From an uncultured Ruminococcus sp. (GTDB lineage: Bacteria; Bacillota; Clostridia; Oscillospirales; Acutalibacteraceae): a DNA stretch of 64,000 nt. The stretch is taken from the NCBI GenBank assembly GCA_902764235.1, contig CACWVH010000001.1:1-64000 (forward strand), written 5' to 3'. The translations under genes were made by a program, and so were the position numbers. Under the pieces are notes generated by a model. The model was not told the origin of the DNA, ran no database searches, and saw nothing but the letters and a program-made list of their open reading frames with translations. Below are positions 8,454 through 18,145 of the stretch, piece after piece (within the stretch, counting starts at the first letter, position 1; each line of letters begins with the position of its first letter).

Positions 8454-10340
8454 ATGACAGAAGATAATATATTGAACAGAATTAATTCTCCTTCTGATCT
8501 CAGACGGTTGAGTACGGAAGAATTATATGAGCTTTCTGATGAGATCAGAGAAGAGATAATGACTGTTGTTTCAAATAACGGCGGACATCTTGCGTCAAAT
8601 CTTGGTGTTGTAGAGCTTACGGTTGCCATTCACAGTGTATTCAATACGCCGAGGGATAAGATTGTATGGGATGTGGGACACCAGAGCTATACACATAAGA
8701 TACTGACCGGCAGACGTGAGGAATTGAAAACTATCAGAACGGAAAACGGCTTGTCAGGCTTTCCGAAAAGAAATGAAAGCGAATATGACTGCTTCGATAC
8801 AGGGCACAGCAGTACATCGGTTTCGGCAGCCTTCGGTATTGCCTGCGCCGGAAGTATCAACAGCGAAAAATACTATACTATTGCAGTAATAGGAGACGGC
8901 GCACTGTCCGGCGGACTTGCTCTTGAAGCATTGAACAGTGCAGGAAAATCAAAGGAAAATCTTATAGTTATCCTTAATGACAATAAGATGTCTATTTCAA
9001 AGAATGTCGGGTCTATGGCAAAGCACCTTACCAAGATCAGGATACAGCCGTCGTACCTTGATGCCAAAAGCAGGGTACAGACCCGTCTGAAAAAGATCCC
9101 CGGCATAGGCAGCAGTCTTGCGAGAGCCATGAGCCGGATGAAAAACTGGATCAGGATCAACTTTTTTGGCCATCAGAAAAATATGTTTGAGCAGCTGGGA
9201 TTCAATTATTATGGTCCTCTTGACGGACATGATATCGACCAGCTCAGAACGGCTTTGAAGGCTGCAAAACGCTCAAGAGGACCTGTTATGCTTCATGTCT
9301 GTACTAAAAAGGGAAAAGGATACGAATATGCTGAGAAGAATCCGAAGGTATTTCATGGTATTTCAGCATTTGATATAGAAACAGGTGAGCCGAAAAGCTC
9401 ATCGCTGGGTTATTCGGATGTTTTCGGCAAGTATATGTGTGAGCACGCCAGAACGGATAAAAGGCTTTGTGCGATAACGGCTGCAATGGCTATGGGTACC
9501 GGACTCAGCGAATTTGCCAGAAAGTATAAAAACAGGTTTTATGATGTGGGAATTGCTGAGGAACACGCTGTTACCTTTGCCTGCGGTCTTGCGGCAGGGA
9601 ATGCAACACCTGTATTTGCTGTTTATTCAACATTTCTGCAGCGCAGCTATGACCAGATTCTGCATGATGCATCCCTTCAGAAGCTTCATATCGTACTTGC
9701 CATCGACAGGGCAGGAATAGTCGGTGAGGACGGAGAAACTCATCAGGGTATATTTGATACGGCATTTCTGAATACTATTCCGGGCATTACTGTATTTGCG
9801 CCCTCTTCGTTCATAGAGCTTGAAAAGATGCTGGACGCTGCAATATACAATACCGAGGGCGTAGCTGCGGTAAGATATCCCAGAGGCGGAGAGCTTTATA
9901 TCCCTGAGGATTATCAGTATAACGGAGAGGACTATTCATTCTATGGCAAAAAATTCACTGATACGGTCATTGTGACATACGGAAGAGTGTTTTCCTTTGC
10001 CTGTGAAGCAGCAAGAAGGCTCAGCTCAGAGGGAACAGATGTATGTATATTAAAGCTGAATAAGATCAGGCCGCTGCCTGAAAGCGCAGTAAAAAAGATT
10101 TCCGGATGCAGGAATTGTTTCTTTTTTGAAGAAGGGATCGAATCAGGCGGAATAGGTCAGAGCTTCGGCCTCAGACTGTATGAAAATGGTTTTGAAGGAA
10201 AATTCAGGCTTGTTGCAATAAAGGATTATGTTCATCAGGCAAAGGTTAATTCTGCACTTCATAAGCTTGGACTTGATTCAGACGGAATTTATGATATAAT
10301 AACGGATACATTGAAGAAAACAGTATCTGAAACGGAGTGA
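8454..10340 (+). CDS. dxs: 1-deoxy-D-xylulose-5-phosphate synthase
   Basis: Thiamine-diphosphate enzyme making DXP from pyruvate and glyceraldehyde-3-phosphate, the entry step of the MEP isoprenoid pathway. Landmarks are HLASNLGVVELTVAIH near 43-58, DVGHQSYTHKILTGR, the ThDP/Mg motif GDGALSGGLALEALN near 147-161, the second-domain start DVGIAEEHAVTFACGLA, and DRAGIVGEDGETHQG near 422-436. The 628 residues match the family. It is the first gene after a promoter and is followed closely (7 bases) by tlyA. Confidence 0.98.
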   Translation: MTEDNILNRINSPSDLRRLSTEELYELSDEIREEIMTVVSNNGGHLASNLGVVELTVAIHSVFNTPRDKIVWDVGHQSYTHKILTGRREELKTIRTENGLSGFPKRNESEYDCFDTGHSSTSVSAAFGIACAGSINSEKYYTIAVIGDGALSGGLALEALNSAGKSKENLIVILNDNKMSISKNVGSMAKHLTKIRIQPSYLDAKSRVQTRLKKIPGIGSSLARAMSRMKNWIRINFFGHQKNMFEQLGFNYYGPLDGHDIDQLRTALKAAKRSRGPVMLHVCTKKGKGYEYAEKNPKVFHGISAFDIETGEPKSSSLGYSDVFGKYMCEHARTDKRLCAITAAMAMGTGLSEFARKYKNRFYDVGIAEEHAVTFACGLAAGNATPVFAVYSTFLQRSYDQILHDASLQKLHIVLAIDRAGIVGEDGETHQGIFDTAFLNTIPGITVFAPSSFIELEKMLDAAIYNTEGVAAVRYPRGGELYIPEDYQYNGEDYSFYGKKFTDTVIVTYGRVFSFACEAARRLSSEGTDVCILKLNKIRPLPESAVKKISGCRNCFFFEEGIESGGIGQSFGLRLYENGFEGKFRLVAIKDYVHQAKVNSALHKLGLDSDGIYDIITDTLKKTVSETE

Positions 10341-10347
10341 ATTCAGG

Positions 10348-11157
10348 ATGTCAGATAAAAAAAGGCTTGATATTCTTGTATATGAAGCCGGACTTGCAGA
10401 AAGCAGGGAAAAGGCAAAGGCTCTTATCATGGCAGGCGTGATATATGTTGATAATCAGAAATCAGACAAACCGGGAACAGCTTATCCTGAAAATGTGTCC
10501 ATCGAGCTTCGTGGAAACAAGCTCAGATATGCAAGCCGTGGCGGACTCAAGCTCGAGAAGGCTCTTCAGGTGTTTCCGATAGACCTCAGGGATAAGATCA
10601 CTATGGATATAGGTGCATCCCACGGCGGCTTTACTGATTGTATGCTCCAGAATGGTGCAAAAAAGGTTTATTCCATAGATGTAGGCTACGGTCAGCTTGT
10701 ATGGAAGCTGAGAAATGATGAAAGAGTAGTCAACCTTGAAAGAACAAATGTCAGATATATTACAAAGGAACAGATTCCCGATGAAATTGATTTTTTCAGC
10801 GTGGACGTCAGCTTTATATCCCTTTGTCTTGTTCTGCCGGCAGCACGTCCCATGCTCAGAAACGGAGGACAGGCTGTGGCACTGATAAAGCCTCAGTTTG
10901 AAGCCGGCAGAGAAAATGTCGGAAAAAAAGGAGTTGTCAGGGACAAAAAGATTCATATTGAAGTAATCAGGAAAATATATGATTTTTGTCTTGAAAACGG
11001 CTTCAGTGTGCTTGATCTTGATTATTCCCCCATCAAGGGACCTGAGGGTAATATCGAATATCTTATTTATATAGAAAAATCTGATTCTCCGGAATCAAAA
11101 AAGCAAATTGATATAGAATCTGTCGTAGCTCAGTCACACGGTGAGCTTGACAAATAA
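10348..11157 (+). CDS. tlyA: TlyA family rRNA 2'-O-methyltransferase / putative hemolysin
   Basis: An N-terminal S4 RNA-binding domain (residues 5-65, including RLDILVYEAGLAESREKA) is joined to an FtsJ-like SAM methyltransferase domain with motif I MDIGASHGGFTDCML near 89-103 and VDVSFISL near 146. The founding member methylates ribose in 16S and 23S rRNA, which explains its link to capreomycin sensitivity; the hemolysin name is historical. Its place between dxs and nadK-argR-recN is the conserved Firmicutes order. The family is certain; the exact rRNA target is not shown. Confidence 0.92.
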   Translation: MSDKKRLDILVYEAGLAESREKAKALIMAGVIYVDNQKSDKPGTAYPENVSIELRGNKLRYASRGGLKLEKALQVFPIDLRDKITMDIGASHGGFTDCMLQNGAKKVYSIDVGYGQLVWKLRNDERVVNLERTNVRYITKEQIPDEIDFFSVDVSFISLCLVLPAARPMLRNGGQAVALIKPQFEAGRENVGKKGVVRDKKIHIEVIRKIYDFCLENGFSVLDLDYSPIKGPEGNIEYLIYIEKSDSPESKKQIDIESVVAQSHGELDK

Positions 11158-11172
11158 AATGGTGAATATACT

Positions 11173-12039
11173 ATGCAGAAAATTGAAAAGATAGCATTGA
11201 TACCCAATCTTACAAAAAAGGGTGCATATGCCTGTTCACTAAGTACGATAGGAATTCTTCGCAGGTGCGGCATAAGGATAAATATGCCGCGCAGCGTGAT
11301 CGAAAAGTACAGAGAGCTGGATGTAAGCTTTTTTGATGATACAGACAGCCTTATTGAAAATTCTGATATGGTACTGACCATCGGCGGCGATGGAACGATC
11401 ATTCATGCTGCAAGACACGCTTCACCGCTTGAAAAGCCGCTTCTCGGAATAAACATGGGCAGGCTCGGCTTTGTTGCAGGGCTTGAAGCTGACGAGCTTG
11501 ATATGCTCTGCCGTCTCAGCAGCGGTGATTATTCAACTGAAAACAGAATGATGCTGAAAATCGTACATAATACAGAGAGCGGAAGTAAGGAATATTATTC
11601 TATCAATGATGCTGTAATATCAAGAGGATCATTGTCAAGGCTTATTGATATTGATGTATCACTTGACACTGATTATATCTGCCATTATCGCAGCGACGGA
11701 CTTATATTGTCAACTCCCACCGGCTCAAGTGCATATTCTCTTGCAGCAGGCGGTCCGGTAGTTGAGCCTACGATGAAATGTATAGTAATGACACCAATCT
11801 GTCCGCATTCATTATTCGGACGTTCTGTAATTTTCAGTCATCATTCAGAGCTTGTGGTCAATGCTTCATGCGATGATGATACACAGGTTTTTCTGACTAT
11901 TGATGGTGCAAAGACTGTTATCGTCAAAAAAGAGGACAGGATAACTGTAACTTCTTCAGAGCTTGGCGCCCGGTTCATAGTTCTGAAGGAAAAATCCTTT
12001 TACAGGGTATTGAATGATAAATTTGCTGAGAAGAGGTAA
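11173..12039 (+). CDS. nadK: NAD kinase
   Basis: Cytosolic enzyme that phosphorylates NAD to NADP. It contains the diacylglycerol-kinase-like motif TIGGDGTIIHAAR near 74-86, the MGRLGFVAG block, and the substrate-binding GLILSTPTGSSAYSLAAGGP block near 178-197. The 288 residues are slightly longer than short NadK forms, with a normal C-terminal beta-sandwich. It lies between tlyA and argR with gaps of 15 and 5 bases, in one operon. Confidence 0.96.
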   Translation: MQKIEKIALIPNLTKKGAYACSLSTIGILRRCGIRINMPRSVIEKYRELDVSFFDDTDSLIENSDMVLTIGGDGTIIHAARHASPLEKPLLGINMGRLGFVAGLEADELDMLCRLSSGDYSTENRMMLKIVHNTESGSKEYYSINDAVISRGSLSRLIDIDVSLDTDYICHYRSDGLILSTPTGSSAYSLAAGGPVVEPTMKCIVMTPICPHSLFGRSVIFSHHSELVVNASCDDDTQVFLTIDGAKTVIVKKEDRITVTSSELGARFIVLKEKSFYRVLNDKFAEKR

Positions 12040-12044
12040 AACGA

Positions 12045-12515
12045 ATGAAAACACTAAGACAAGCAAAGATACTTGAACTGATAAGAAGCAACAGTATTGA
12101 AACGCAGTCGGATCTTCTGGAAATGCTGAGAAAGGACGGCTTTAACGTAACACAGGCAACGGTTTCGAGGGACATTAAGGAAATGCGGCTTATCAAGGTG
12201 CTTGATAACAGCGGAACATACAAATATGCATATGATACTGTATCAGGCAGCGAGGAAATGTCAAATTCCTACCTGTTCACAACTGCGGTGGTCAATATTG
12301 AATTTGCCCATAACCTTGTTGTAATCAAAACAGGTACAGGCATGGCTCAGGCGGTCTGTGCAGCTCTTGATTCAATACATCGTCCCGGTGTGATAGGCTC
12401 AATTGCAGGTGATGATACAATATTTGTTGCAACCAGAAATGATTCTGCCGCATCAAATCTTGCCGCAGATCTGAAGAAGCTTATGACAGGCAGAGAAACT
12501 CTGCAAATGTCCTGA
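12045..12515 (+). CDS. argR: Arginine repressor
   Basis: Transcriptional regulator of arginine metabolism, acting as an arginine-bound hexamer. The N-terminal winged helix (residues 5-60) carries TQATVSRDIKEMRLIKV, the family's recognition helix. The C-terminal oligomerisation and arginine-binding domain has TGTGMAQAVCAALD and IAGDDTIFVA, with the paired aspartates (GDD) that bind arginine. The length of 156 is typical. No arginine biosynthesis genes occur in the window; its location before recN is the usual one in Clostridia and Bacilli. Confidence 0.95.
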   Translation: MKTLRQAKILELIRSNSIETQSDLLEMLRKDGFNVTQATVSRDIKEMRLIKVLDNSGTYKYAYDTVSGSEEMSNSYLFTTAVVNIEFAHNLVVIKTGTGMAQAVCAALDSIHRPGVIGSIAGDDTIFVATRNDSAASNLAADLKKLMTGRETLQMS

Positions 12516-12569
12516 TAGTTATGAATCAGAGCTCTGAGTCATATCAAAACTGTGAAACGGAGGCAATAT

Positions 12570-14249
12570 ATGCTTAAAAACTTATATATAGAAAATATTG
12601 CTGTAATTGAAAAAACAAATATTGACTTTTCAAGCGGTCTCAATATTCTTACAGGTGAAACGGGTGCCGGTAAGTCTATTGTCATTGACTCGATAAATGC
12701 AATTCTCGGCAGCCGCACATCCAAGGATCTTATCAGAAACGGTGCTGAAAATGCCTTCGTCAGCGCTGAATTTCAGAACCTTTCGGAAAACGCTCTTTCA
12801 GTGCTTGAGGAGCTTGGCTTTGAAGCTGAGGAGGACGGCTCGGTGCTTGTACAAAGAGAGCTGTCTCTCAGCGGAAAGGGCAAATGCCGCATTAACGGCA
12901 GACCGGCAGCAGTCAGCACATTAAGGATGCTTGGCGAACAGCTTATTGACATACACGGTCAGCATGCCAGCTATGAGCTGATGAACCCCGAGCTCCATAT
13001 CACATATATTGATAAGCTTGGCGAGCTTGAAGACGAGCTTTCTGAATACCGTCAGGCATACCATGAATATACAAGGCTGAAAAGTGAGCTGAATAAGGCA
13101 AATGTAGATGACAGCGAACGTGCAAGACGGATAGATCTTCTTTCATATCAGGTAAATGAGCTTGAGCAGGCGGATTTTTATGTAGGCGAATATGAGGATC
13201 TGACTGACCGCAGACAAATAATCGAAAACAGGGAAAAGATCGCCTCCGCACTTAACGAAGCGCATGAACTGCTTGGCGGAGGAGAGGATACTGACGGAGC
13301 GGTGCAGCAGCTTGAGTATGCCTGTGACAGTCTTGAATCGATCATTGACTGTATGCCGGAAGCTGATTCGGTAGCTAAGCGTCTGAGAAATGCTGTTTAT
13401 GAGCTTGAGGACTGTCGTGACGAGCTTTTGTCAATGTATGACGCTGCTGATACTGAGGCTGACAGCCTCGAAGAGATCGAAGACAGACTTGATCTGATCT
13501 ATACTCTCGGAAAGAAATACGGAAGTACAATTGAGGAAATGCTTGATTTTCTTGATAAAGCAAGAAATGAGCTTGAATACCTTGAAAAGATAGATGAAAA
13601 CAGGGAAGAGCTTACCCGTTCATGTAAGATCGCTGAGCTGAAGGCAAAGCAGCTTGCAGGGGAATTGTCCGAAAAGCGGAAGGCAGCTGCTAAGGAGTTT
13701 TCCGAAGCTGTCAGACGTGAAATGACATATCTTGATATGCCGAATGTTGAACTGATCGTTCAGATAGATCTGTGTCAGCTTAATTCAAACGGCTGTGATA
13801 ATGTAGAGATACTAATCTCCACAAACCCGGGCGAGCTTCCGAAGCCGGTAGCAAAGATCGCATCCGGCGGTGAGCTTTCAAGAATGATGCTTGCGATAAA
13901 GAATGTTTTAGCTGATAAGGATAATACAGATACACTCATTTTTGATGAGGTAGATACCGGAATCAGCGGAAGTGCTGCACAGAAGGTAGGTCTCAAGCTG
14001 AAAGAGGTCTCGTCAACCAGACAGGTGCTTTGTGTAACACATCTTGCACAGATCGCAGCGCTGGCAGACAGTCATTATAAGATCAGAAAAAGCGTTCAGG
14101 ACGGCAAGACCTACACAGAGGTAACTACACTCGATCATACAGGCAGAAGAGATGAGCTTGCAAGGATAATCGGAGGGGTAGAGATCACAAAGGCAACTCT
14201 TGATTATGCTGAGGAAATGCTGTCAGCAGCCGGTAATGCGAAGGAATAA
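12570..14249 (+). CDS. recN: DNA repair protein RecN
   Basis: SMC-like ATPase that organises broken DNA ends during double-strand break repair. Walker A GETGAGKS is near residues 29-36; a long coiled coil spans roughly 150-360; the signature ASGGELSRMMLAIK is near 430 and Walker B TLIFDEVDTGISG near 457-469. The 559-residue length is normal. The ATG at 12570 is preferred over a GTG at 12552 because GGAGG sits seven bases before it. It ends the dxs-recN operon. Confidence 0.97.
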   Translation: MLKNLYIENIAVIEKTNIDFSSGLNILTGETGAGKSIVIDSINAILGSRTSKDLIRNGAENAFVSAEFQNLSENALSVLEELGFEAEEDGSVLVQRELSLSGKGKCRINGRPAAVSTLRMLGEQLIDIHGQHASYELMNPELHITYIDKLGELEDELSEYRQAYHEYTRLKSELNKANVDDSERARRIDLLSYQVNELEQADFYVGEYEDLTDRRQIIENREKIASALNEAHELLGGGEDTDGAVQQLEYACDSLESIIDCMPEADSVAKRLRNAVYELEDCRDELLSMYDAADTEADSLEEIEDRLDLIYTLGKKYGSTIEEMLDFLDKARNELEYLEKIDENREELTRSCKIAELKAKQLAGELSEKRKAAAKEFSEAVRREMTYLDMPNVELIVQIDLCQLNSNGCDNVEILISTNPGELPKPVAKIASGGELSRMMLAIKNVLADKDNTDTLIFDEVDTGISGSAAQKVGLKLKEVSSTRQVLCVTHLAQIAALADSHYKIRKSVQDGKTYTEVTTLDHTGRRDELARIIGGVEITKATLDYAEEMLSAAGNAKE

Positions 14250-14364
14250 TATATTTCTTCGGTGAGCATAGGATACATATCAAAAAATGTAAATCGTGCA
14301 GAATTGAAAGCTCTGCATATATATAACCATCAGTCATCTGATCGGAAAAAAGGAGATATAAAAA

Positions 14365-14706
14365 ATGGATTGTTTATTTTGCAGTATAATCAAAGGGGAT
14401 ATCCCCTCAGCAAAGGTTTATGAGGATGAAACGGTATATGCCTTCAAGGATATCAATCCCATGGCACCGGTTCACGTTCTGATAATTCCAAAGACACATA
14501 TTTCATCAATGAATGATGTAACGCCTGAAAACAGCGCAGTTATTGCTCATATTTATGAGGTGGCAGCAAAGCTTGCAAAAGAGCTTGGTATTGCAGAAAA
14601 CGGCTTCAGAGTTGTTTCAAACTGCGGTGCAGACGCTGGTCAAACAGTATTCCATCTTCATTTCCATCTTCTCGGCGGCAAAAAGCTTAAAGTGGAGATG
14701 TGCTGA
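14365..14706 (+). CDS. HIT family nucleotide-binding hydrolase
   Basis: A 113-residue histidine-triad protein of the HINT branch: it begins with the zinc-type CLFCSIIKGDIPSAKVYE and ends with the catalytic triad HLHFHLLGG (near 98-106). Such proteins hydrolyse nucleoside phosphoramidates or AMP-lysine-type bonds in the cytoplasm. AAAGGAG lies 9 bases before the ATG. It follows recN after a 115-base gap and precedes comEC; no functional link to either is evident. Confidence 0.93.
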   Translation: MDCLFCSIIKGDIPSAKVYEDETVYAFKDINPMAPVHVLIIPKTHISSMNDVTPENSAVIAHIYEVAAKLAKELGIAENGFRVVSNCGADAGQTVFHLHFHLLGGKKLKVEMC

Positions 14707-14794
14707 TCGCTTTTCAGAAAAGCCCTGCATATACATATACAGAGTATAATTATTTTTTAGTGGTATTGTATCTTATTTACCGGAGGATATAACT

Positions 14795-17095
14795 ATGTTG
14801 CAGCCATTTGCAGTAATCGGATTTTCTTTTTCAGCTGCATTAATGGCTGCATTTTTTATTGATGGTGCAGATCCTGAGTATTTAGCCGTGATCTGTCTGA
14901 TGGCAGCAGGCTTTTGCCTTGCTGTAAGACCTCTGAGGAAAAAGCCGTATCTTCCGGCAATATTTTTTTCAGCTTTTGCAGCCATGATAGTTCTTGTTAT
15001 TTTTAATGCTGCTGCTGTGACCGGCACGGATGTTTTGATGGAAAATGAAGCTGTGGTAACGGGAACGATCTGTGAGCTGCCGTATGAAAGAAACGGAAGG
15101 GTATATTATAAGCTTGAAACCTCTGAAATAGAATTCCCGGATAGTCCGCAGCATACAAAAATACTTGTTTCGTCCTCAAAAGCCCTGCGTGCTGAGCCGT
15201 ATGATACAGTAAAGGCAAAGGTGAAGTTTTATTCAAAGCTTGGGTCAGACCGGTATTATGATATTGCAAAAAGCAATTATCTCAGAGGCAGCATTCAGGT
15301 GTATTCAGGAGTAACTGTAACACATAATGAGCATAAGCCGCTCTATTATTATGCCCTTATGCTGCGAAAGACTATTATAGAGCATATTTATGATTATTTC
15401 GGAGAAGATGATGCAGCATTCATTTCTGCATTGTTTATAGGTGATAAGACAGGTATTTCATACGATGATTCAAAAATTTTCAGAAATGCAGGCATAACGC
15501 ATATTATAGTTGCATCCGGCTTTCACCTGGCAATAATCACAGGAATGATGTCTGCATTTATATTGTTTATTTTCAGATGCAGGAAAAACATTGCATCTCT
15601 CATCTGTATTCCTTTTGTCGTTATTTATATGGCGGCTGCCGGTTTTACTGCGTCTATACTTCGTGCCGGAATAATGATGATAATCTGGCTTATAGGTGAT
15701 TTTATTTACAGACAGGCAGATTCACTTAATTCCCTCGGCCTTGCTGCACTTCTGATATGCCTGATGAATCCGTATTCGGTATGCGATGCTGGCTTTATTC
15801 TTTCAGTTTCTGCTACGCTCGGAATAATACTGTTAAACAATTCTCTGACAGAAAAAGCATTTGCGTTTTTTCTTCCTAAGAAAACCGGAAAGCTCAGGAA
15901 CAGAATACTGCTTTATATGAAAGAACATTCCAGAGCTATAAAGACCCTGATTTCTGTTTTTACGGTTCCGGTATCAGCAATGATATTTACATTTCCTGTT
16001 ACCATTTTGTATTTCAATTTTTTCGCACCCTATTCTCTTATCACGAATGTAATAATCTATTTTGCAGCGACTATCCTGCTTTGGACAGTCTTTCTGCTTA
16101 TCATAGCTGATATAAGCGTTATTTTCAGATTCTTAAAGCTGCCGCTCATTTTTCTGTGTACTGTACTGGCAAGATTCATAATAGCGGCTGCTGTAAAAAT
16201 ATCCTCGCTGCCATATGCCGGAATCAGGGCAACGGGGGAATATGTACCGATAGTAATGATGATAGTAATTGGTATTACAGTATTGTATCGTATACTGAAA
16301 AATGACAGCAAAAGAAAAACTCTGACTGTGCTTATTGTTTCAACGGCAGTCCTTTTTACCGCAGGAAATACAGCTGATATTCTTATGAAAACAGGCAGTA
16401 CAAAGCTGTCACTGATAGATTCCGGAAACGGGATCACTGCCATTCTGTCCGGTAATGATGAAACAGCGGTGCTTTATTGCGGAGGAAGCTATGATAAAAT
16501 ATCCTATGTTAATACATATCTTGAAGAAATATCAGCACAGGAGCTTTCGTATGTTCTGCTGACTGATACTTCTTCTCCTCAGTCGTGTGCTTTCAGCGAA
16601 TATATTATGGCTGACCGGAAGATAAAAACCGTTCAGGTCTATAATGAAGAGAAATGCTATGAAAGACTTCACAGACTGATCGGAAAGGCAGATAAGGTAA
16701 TATATTCTGACAAAAAAAGCGGCAGATTAAAGAAATACAGCTGCTGTGGAACAGAGCTGTCTGTCTTTAATACCGAGAAGATAAACGCTGTCAGCTTTAC
16801 TCTGAACGGGAAGCGCTTTGTCATTATCTGCGGCAGTACAGATTGTACATTCCTGCCTGCTGATTTCAGAGAATGTGATTATCTGATAATTAACGGAGTT
16901 CCCGGTCATTCTGAAAAAGTAAAGGCGGATTGTATTATAGTTTCGGACAGTCCGTCAGCAGCACAGGATGATATAGAAGCATTGAATATAAATGACAGCA
17001 GGATTTATTATACTGCCGGGTGCGGTAATATTGGTATCAGATCATATCCGGACGGAAATACAGATATAAGGAGAGAAAAGTCTTGGCTAAATTAA
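14795..17095 (+). CDS. comEC: ComEC/Rec2 family DNA-uptake channel protein
   Basis: Polytopic membrane protein of 766 residues. An N-terminal membrane pair is followed by a DUF4131-like OB segment (about 70-190), the Competence domain with the highly typical ALFIGDKTGISYDDS...AGITHIIVASGFHLAII stretch (about 205-245), many hydrophobic helices to about 510, and a C-terminal domain at the position of the metallo-beta-lactamase fold. In that last domain the expected THxHxDH metal motif is not present; the equivalent position reads LLTDTSSPQS. The protein may therefore lack nuclease activity while keeping a channel role. No other competence genes lie in the window. It overlaps holA by 13 bases. 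Confidence 0.9.
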   Translation: MLQPFAVIGFSFSAALMAAFFIDGADPEYLAVICLMAAGFCLAVRPLRKKPYLPAIFFSAFAAMIVLVIFNAAAVTGTDVLMENEAVVTGTICELPYERNGRVYYKLETSEIEFPDSPQHTKILVSSSKALRAEPYDTVKAKVKFYSKLGSDRYYDIAKSNYLRGSIQVYSGVTVTHNEHKPLYYYALMLRKTIIEHIYDYFGEDDAAFISALFIGDKTGISYDDSKIFRNAGITHIIVASGFHLAIITGMMSAFILFIFRCRKNIASLICIPFVVIYMAAAGFTASILRAGIMMIIWLIGDFIYRQADSLNSLGLAALLICLMNPYSVCDAGFILSVSATLGIILLNNSLTEKAFAFFLPKKTGKLRNRILLYMKEHSRAIKTLISVFTVPVSAMIFTFPVTILYFNFFAPYSLITNVIIYFAATILLWTVFLLIIADISVIFRFLKLPLIFLCTVLARFIIAAAVKISSLPYAGIRATGEYVPIVMMIVIGITVLYRILKNDSKRKTLTVLIVSTAVLFTAGNTADILMKTGSTKLSLIDSGNGITAILSGNDETAVLYCGGSYDKISYVNTYLEEISAQELSYVLLTDTSSPQSCAFSEYIMADRKIKTVQVYNEEKCYERLHRLIGKADKVIYSDKKSGRLKKYSCCGTELSVFNTEKINAVSFTLNGKRFVIICGSTDCTFLPADFRECDYLIINGVPGHSEKVKADCIIVSDSPSAAQDDIEALNINDSRIYYTAGCGNIGIRSYPDGNTDIRREKSWLN

Positions 17096-18144
17096 GTGAA
17101 CAGGAACTCAGAAAAGAGATATCATCCGGTAATCTTAAAACTCTGTATGTGATATACGGCGATGAGAAATACCTGGTGAAGAAATATACCCAGGCTGTGA
17201 TCAGAAAGGCAGTCGGTAAGGAGCCATCCGGATTTGACTATTTTCAGCTTTCATCAGAAACACCGCTTGAGGAAATATTTGACGCTTCTCAGCAGATAGC
17301 AGTTTTCTCCGAAAGAAAATGCGTCAATGTTACAGACTATGACATCAATTCACTTTCTGAAAGTGATATGAAGGAGCTTGAGATATTTCTGCCTGAAATA
17401 TCCCCGACGACCGTTCTGATTTTTTCAATGCCTACGCTTGATACATCGTCCAGAAAGAAAAAGGATACCAAGGGAAAAACAAAATTCACAAAGTTCCTTG
17501 CTGCGGCGGAAAAGTACGGAAGTGTTATACAGCTTGATAAGATAGGAGATATTGCACTTGAAGCACAGCTGATAAAATGGGCAGAAAAAAACGGCGCAAA
17601 GCTTGGTAAGATAAATGCATCGAAAATAATAGCTCTTATCGGAACAGATATGAATTCTCTGAAAAACGAGGTGGATAAGCTGTCTGCATATGTTAAAGAC
17701 GGAGAGATCACAGCTGAAACGATAGAGCTTCTTTGTGTGAAAAACAGCGAAACAAAGGCATATAATCTGTCGAAATACATTACAAAGAATGACTATAACA
17801 GTACATATAAGGAGCTTGATATTCTGTTTGGTCAGAATGAAAGACCTGAAATAATACTTGGTGGGATAAGCTCTGCGTTTGTAGATATATACCGTGCAAA
17901 AGCAGCAATGGAAAGCGGAAAAAGTATTCCTGCTGCTGCAAAGGAGCTTAAATACGGCAGCAGAGAATTTGTACTGAAAAATGCAAGCTATACAGCGGCA
18001 AAATATTCTTCTGAAACGCTCAAGGCAATACTTGATGCCATACTTGAAGCTGATATAAAAATGAAAAGCACCCGTTCAGATGCAAGAATACTGATAGAAA
18101 CACTTGTCGCAAGGATATTGCTGATAATAAAAGAGGACAGATGA
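17083..18144 (+). CDS. holA: DNA polymerase III subunit delta
   Basis: Clamp-loader subunit that opens the beta sliding clamp for DNA replication. The 353-residue protein shows the HolA pattern: LYVIYGDEKYLVKKY near 18-32, FDYFQLSSET, and the C-terminal collar domain with ILGGISSAFVDIYRAKAA near 258-275. Translation starts at a TTG (17083), with AAGGAGA eight bases upstream and inside the end of comEC; no ATG fits better. The comEC-holA order is standard in Firmicutes. Confidence 0.93.
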   Translation: MAKLSEQELRKEISSGNLKTLYVIYGDEKYLVKKYTQAVIRKAVGKEPSGFDYFQLSSETPLEEIFDASQQIAVFSERKCVNVTDYDINSLSESDMKELEIFLPEISPTTVLIFSMPTLDTSSRKKKDTKGKTKFTKFLAAAEKYGSVIQLDKIGDIALEAQLIKWAEKNGAKLGKINASKIIALIGTDMNSLKNEVDKLSAYVKDGEITAETIELLCVKNSETKAYNLSKYITKNDYNSTYKELDILFGQNERPEIILGGISSAFVDIYRAKAAMESGKSIPAAAKELKYGSREFVLKNASYTAAKYSSETLKAILDAILEADIKMKSTRSDARILIETLVARILLIIKEDR

Positions 18145-18145
18145 G

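Noticed and set aside
10462..10956. A 164-codon minus-strand frame opposite tlyA
   Set aside because: It is antisense to a well-conserved gene and shows no motif or start signal.
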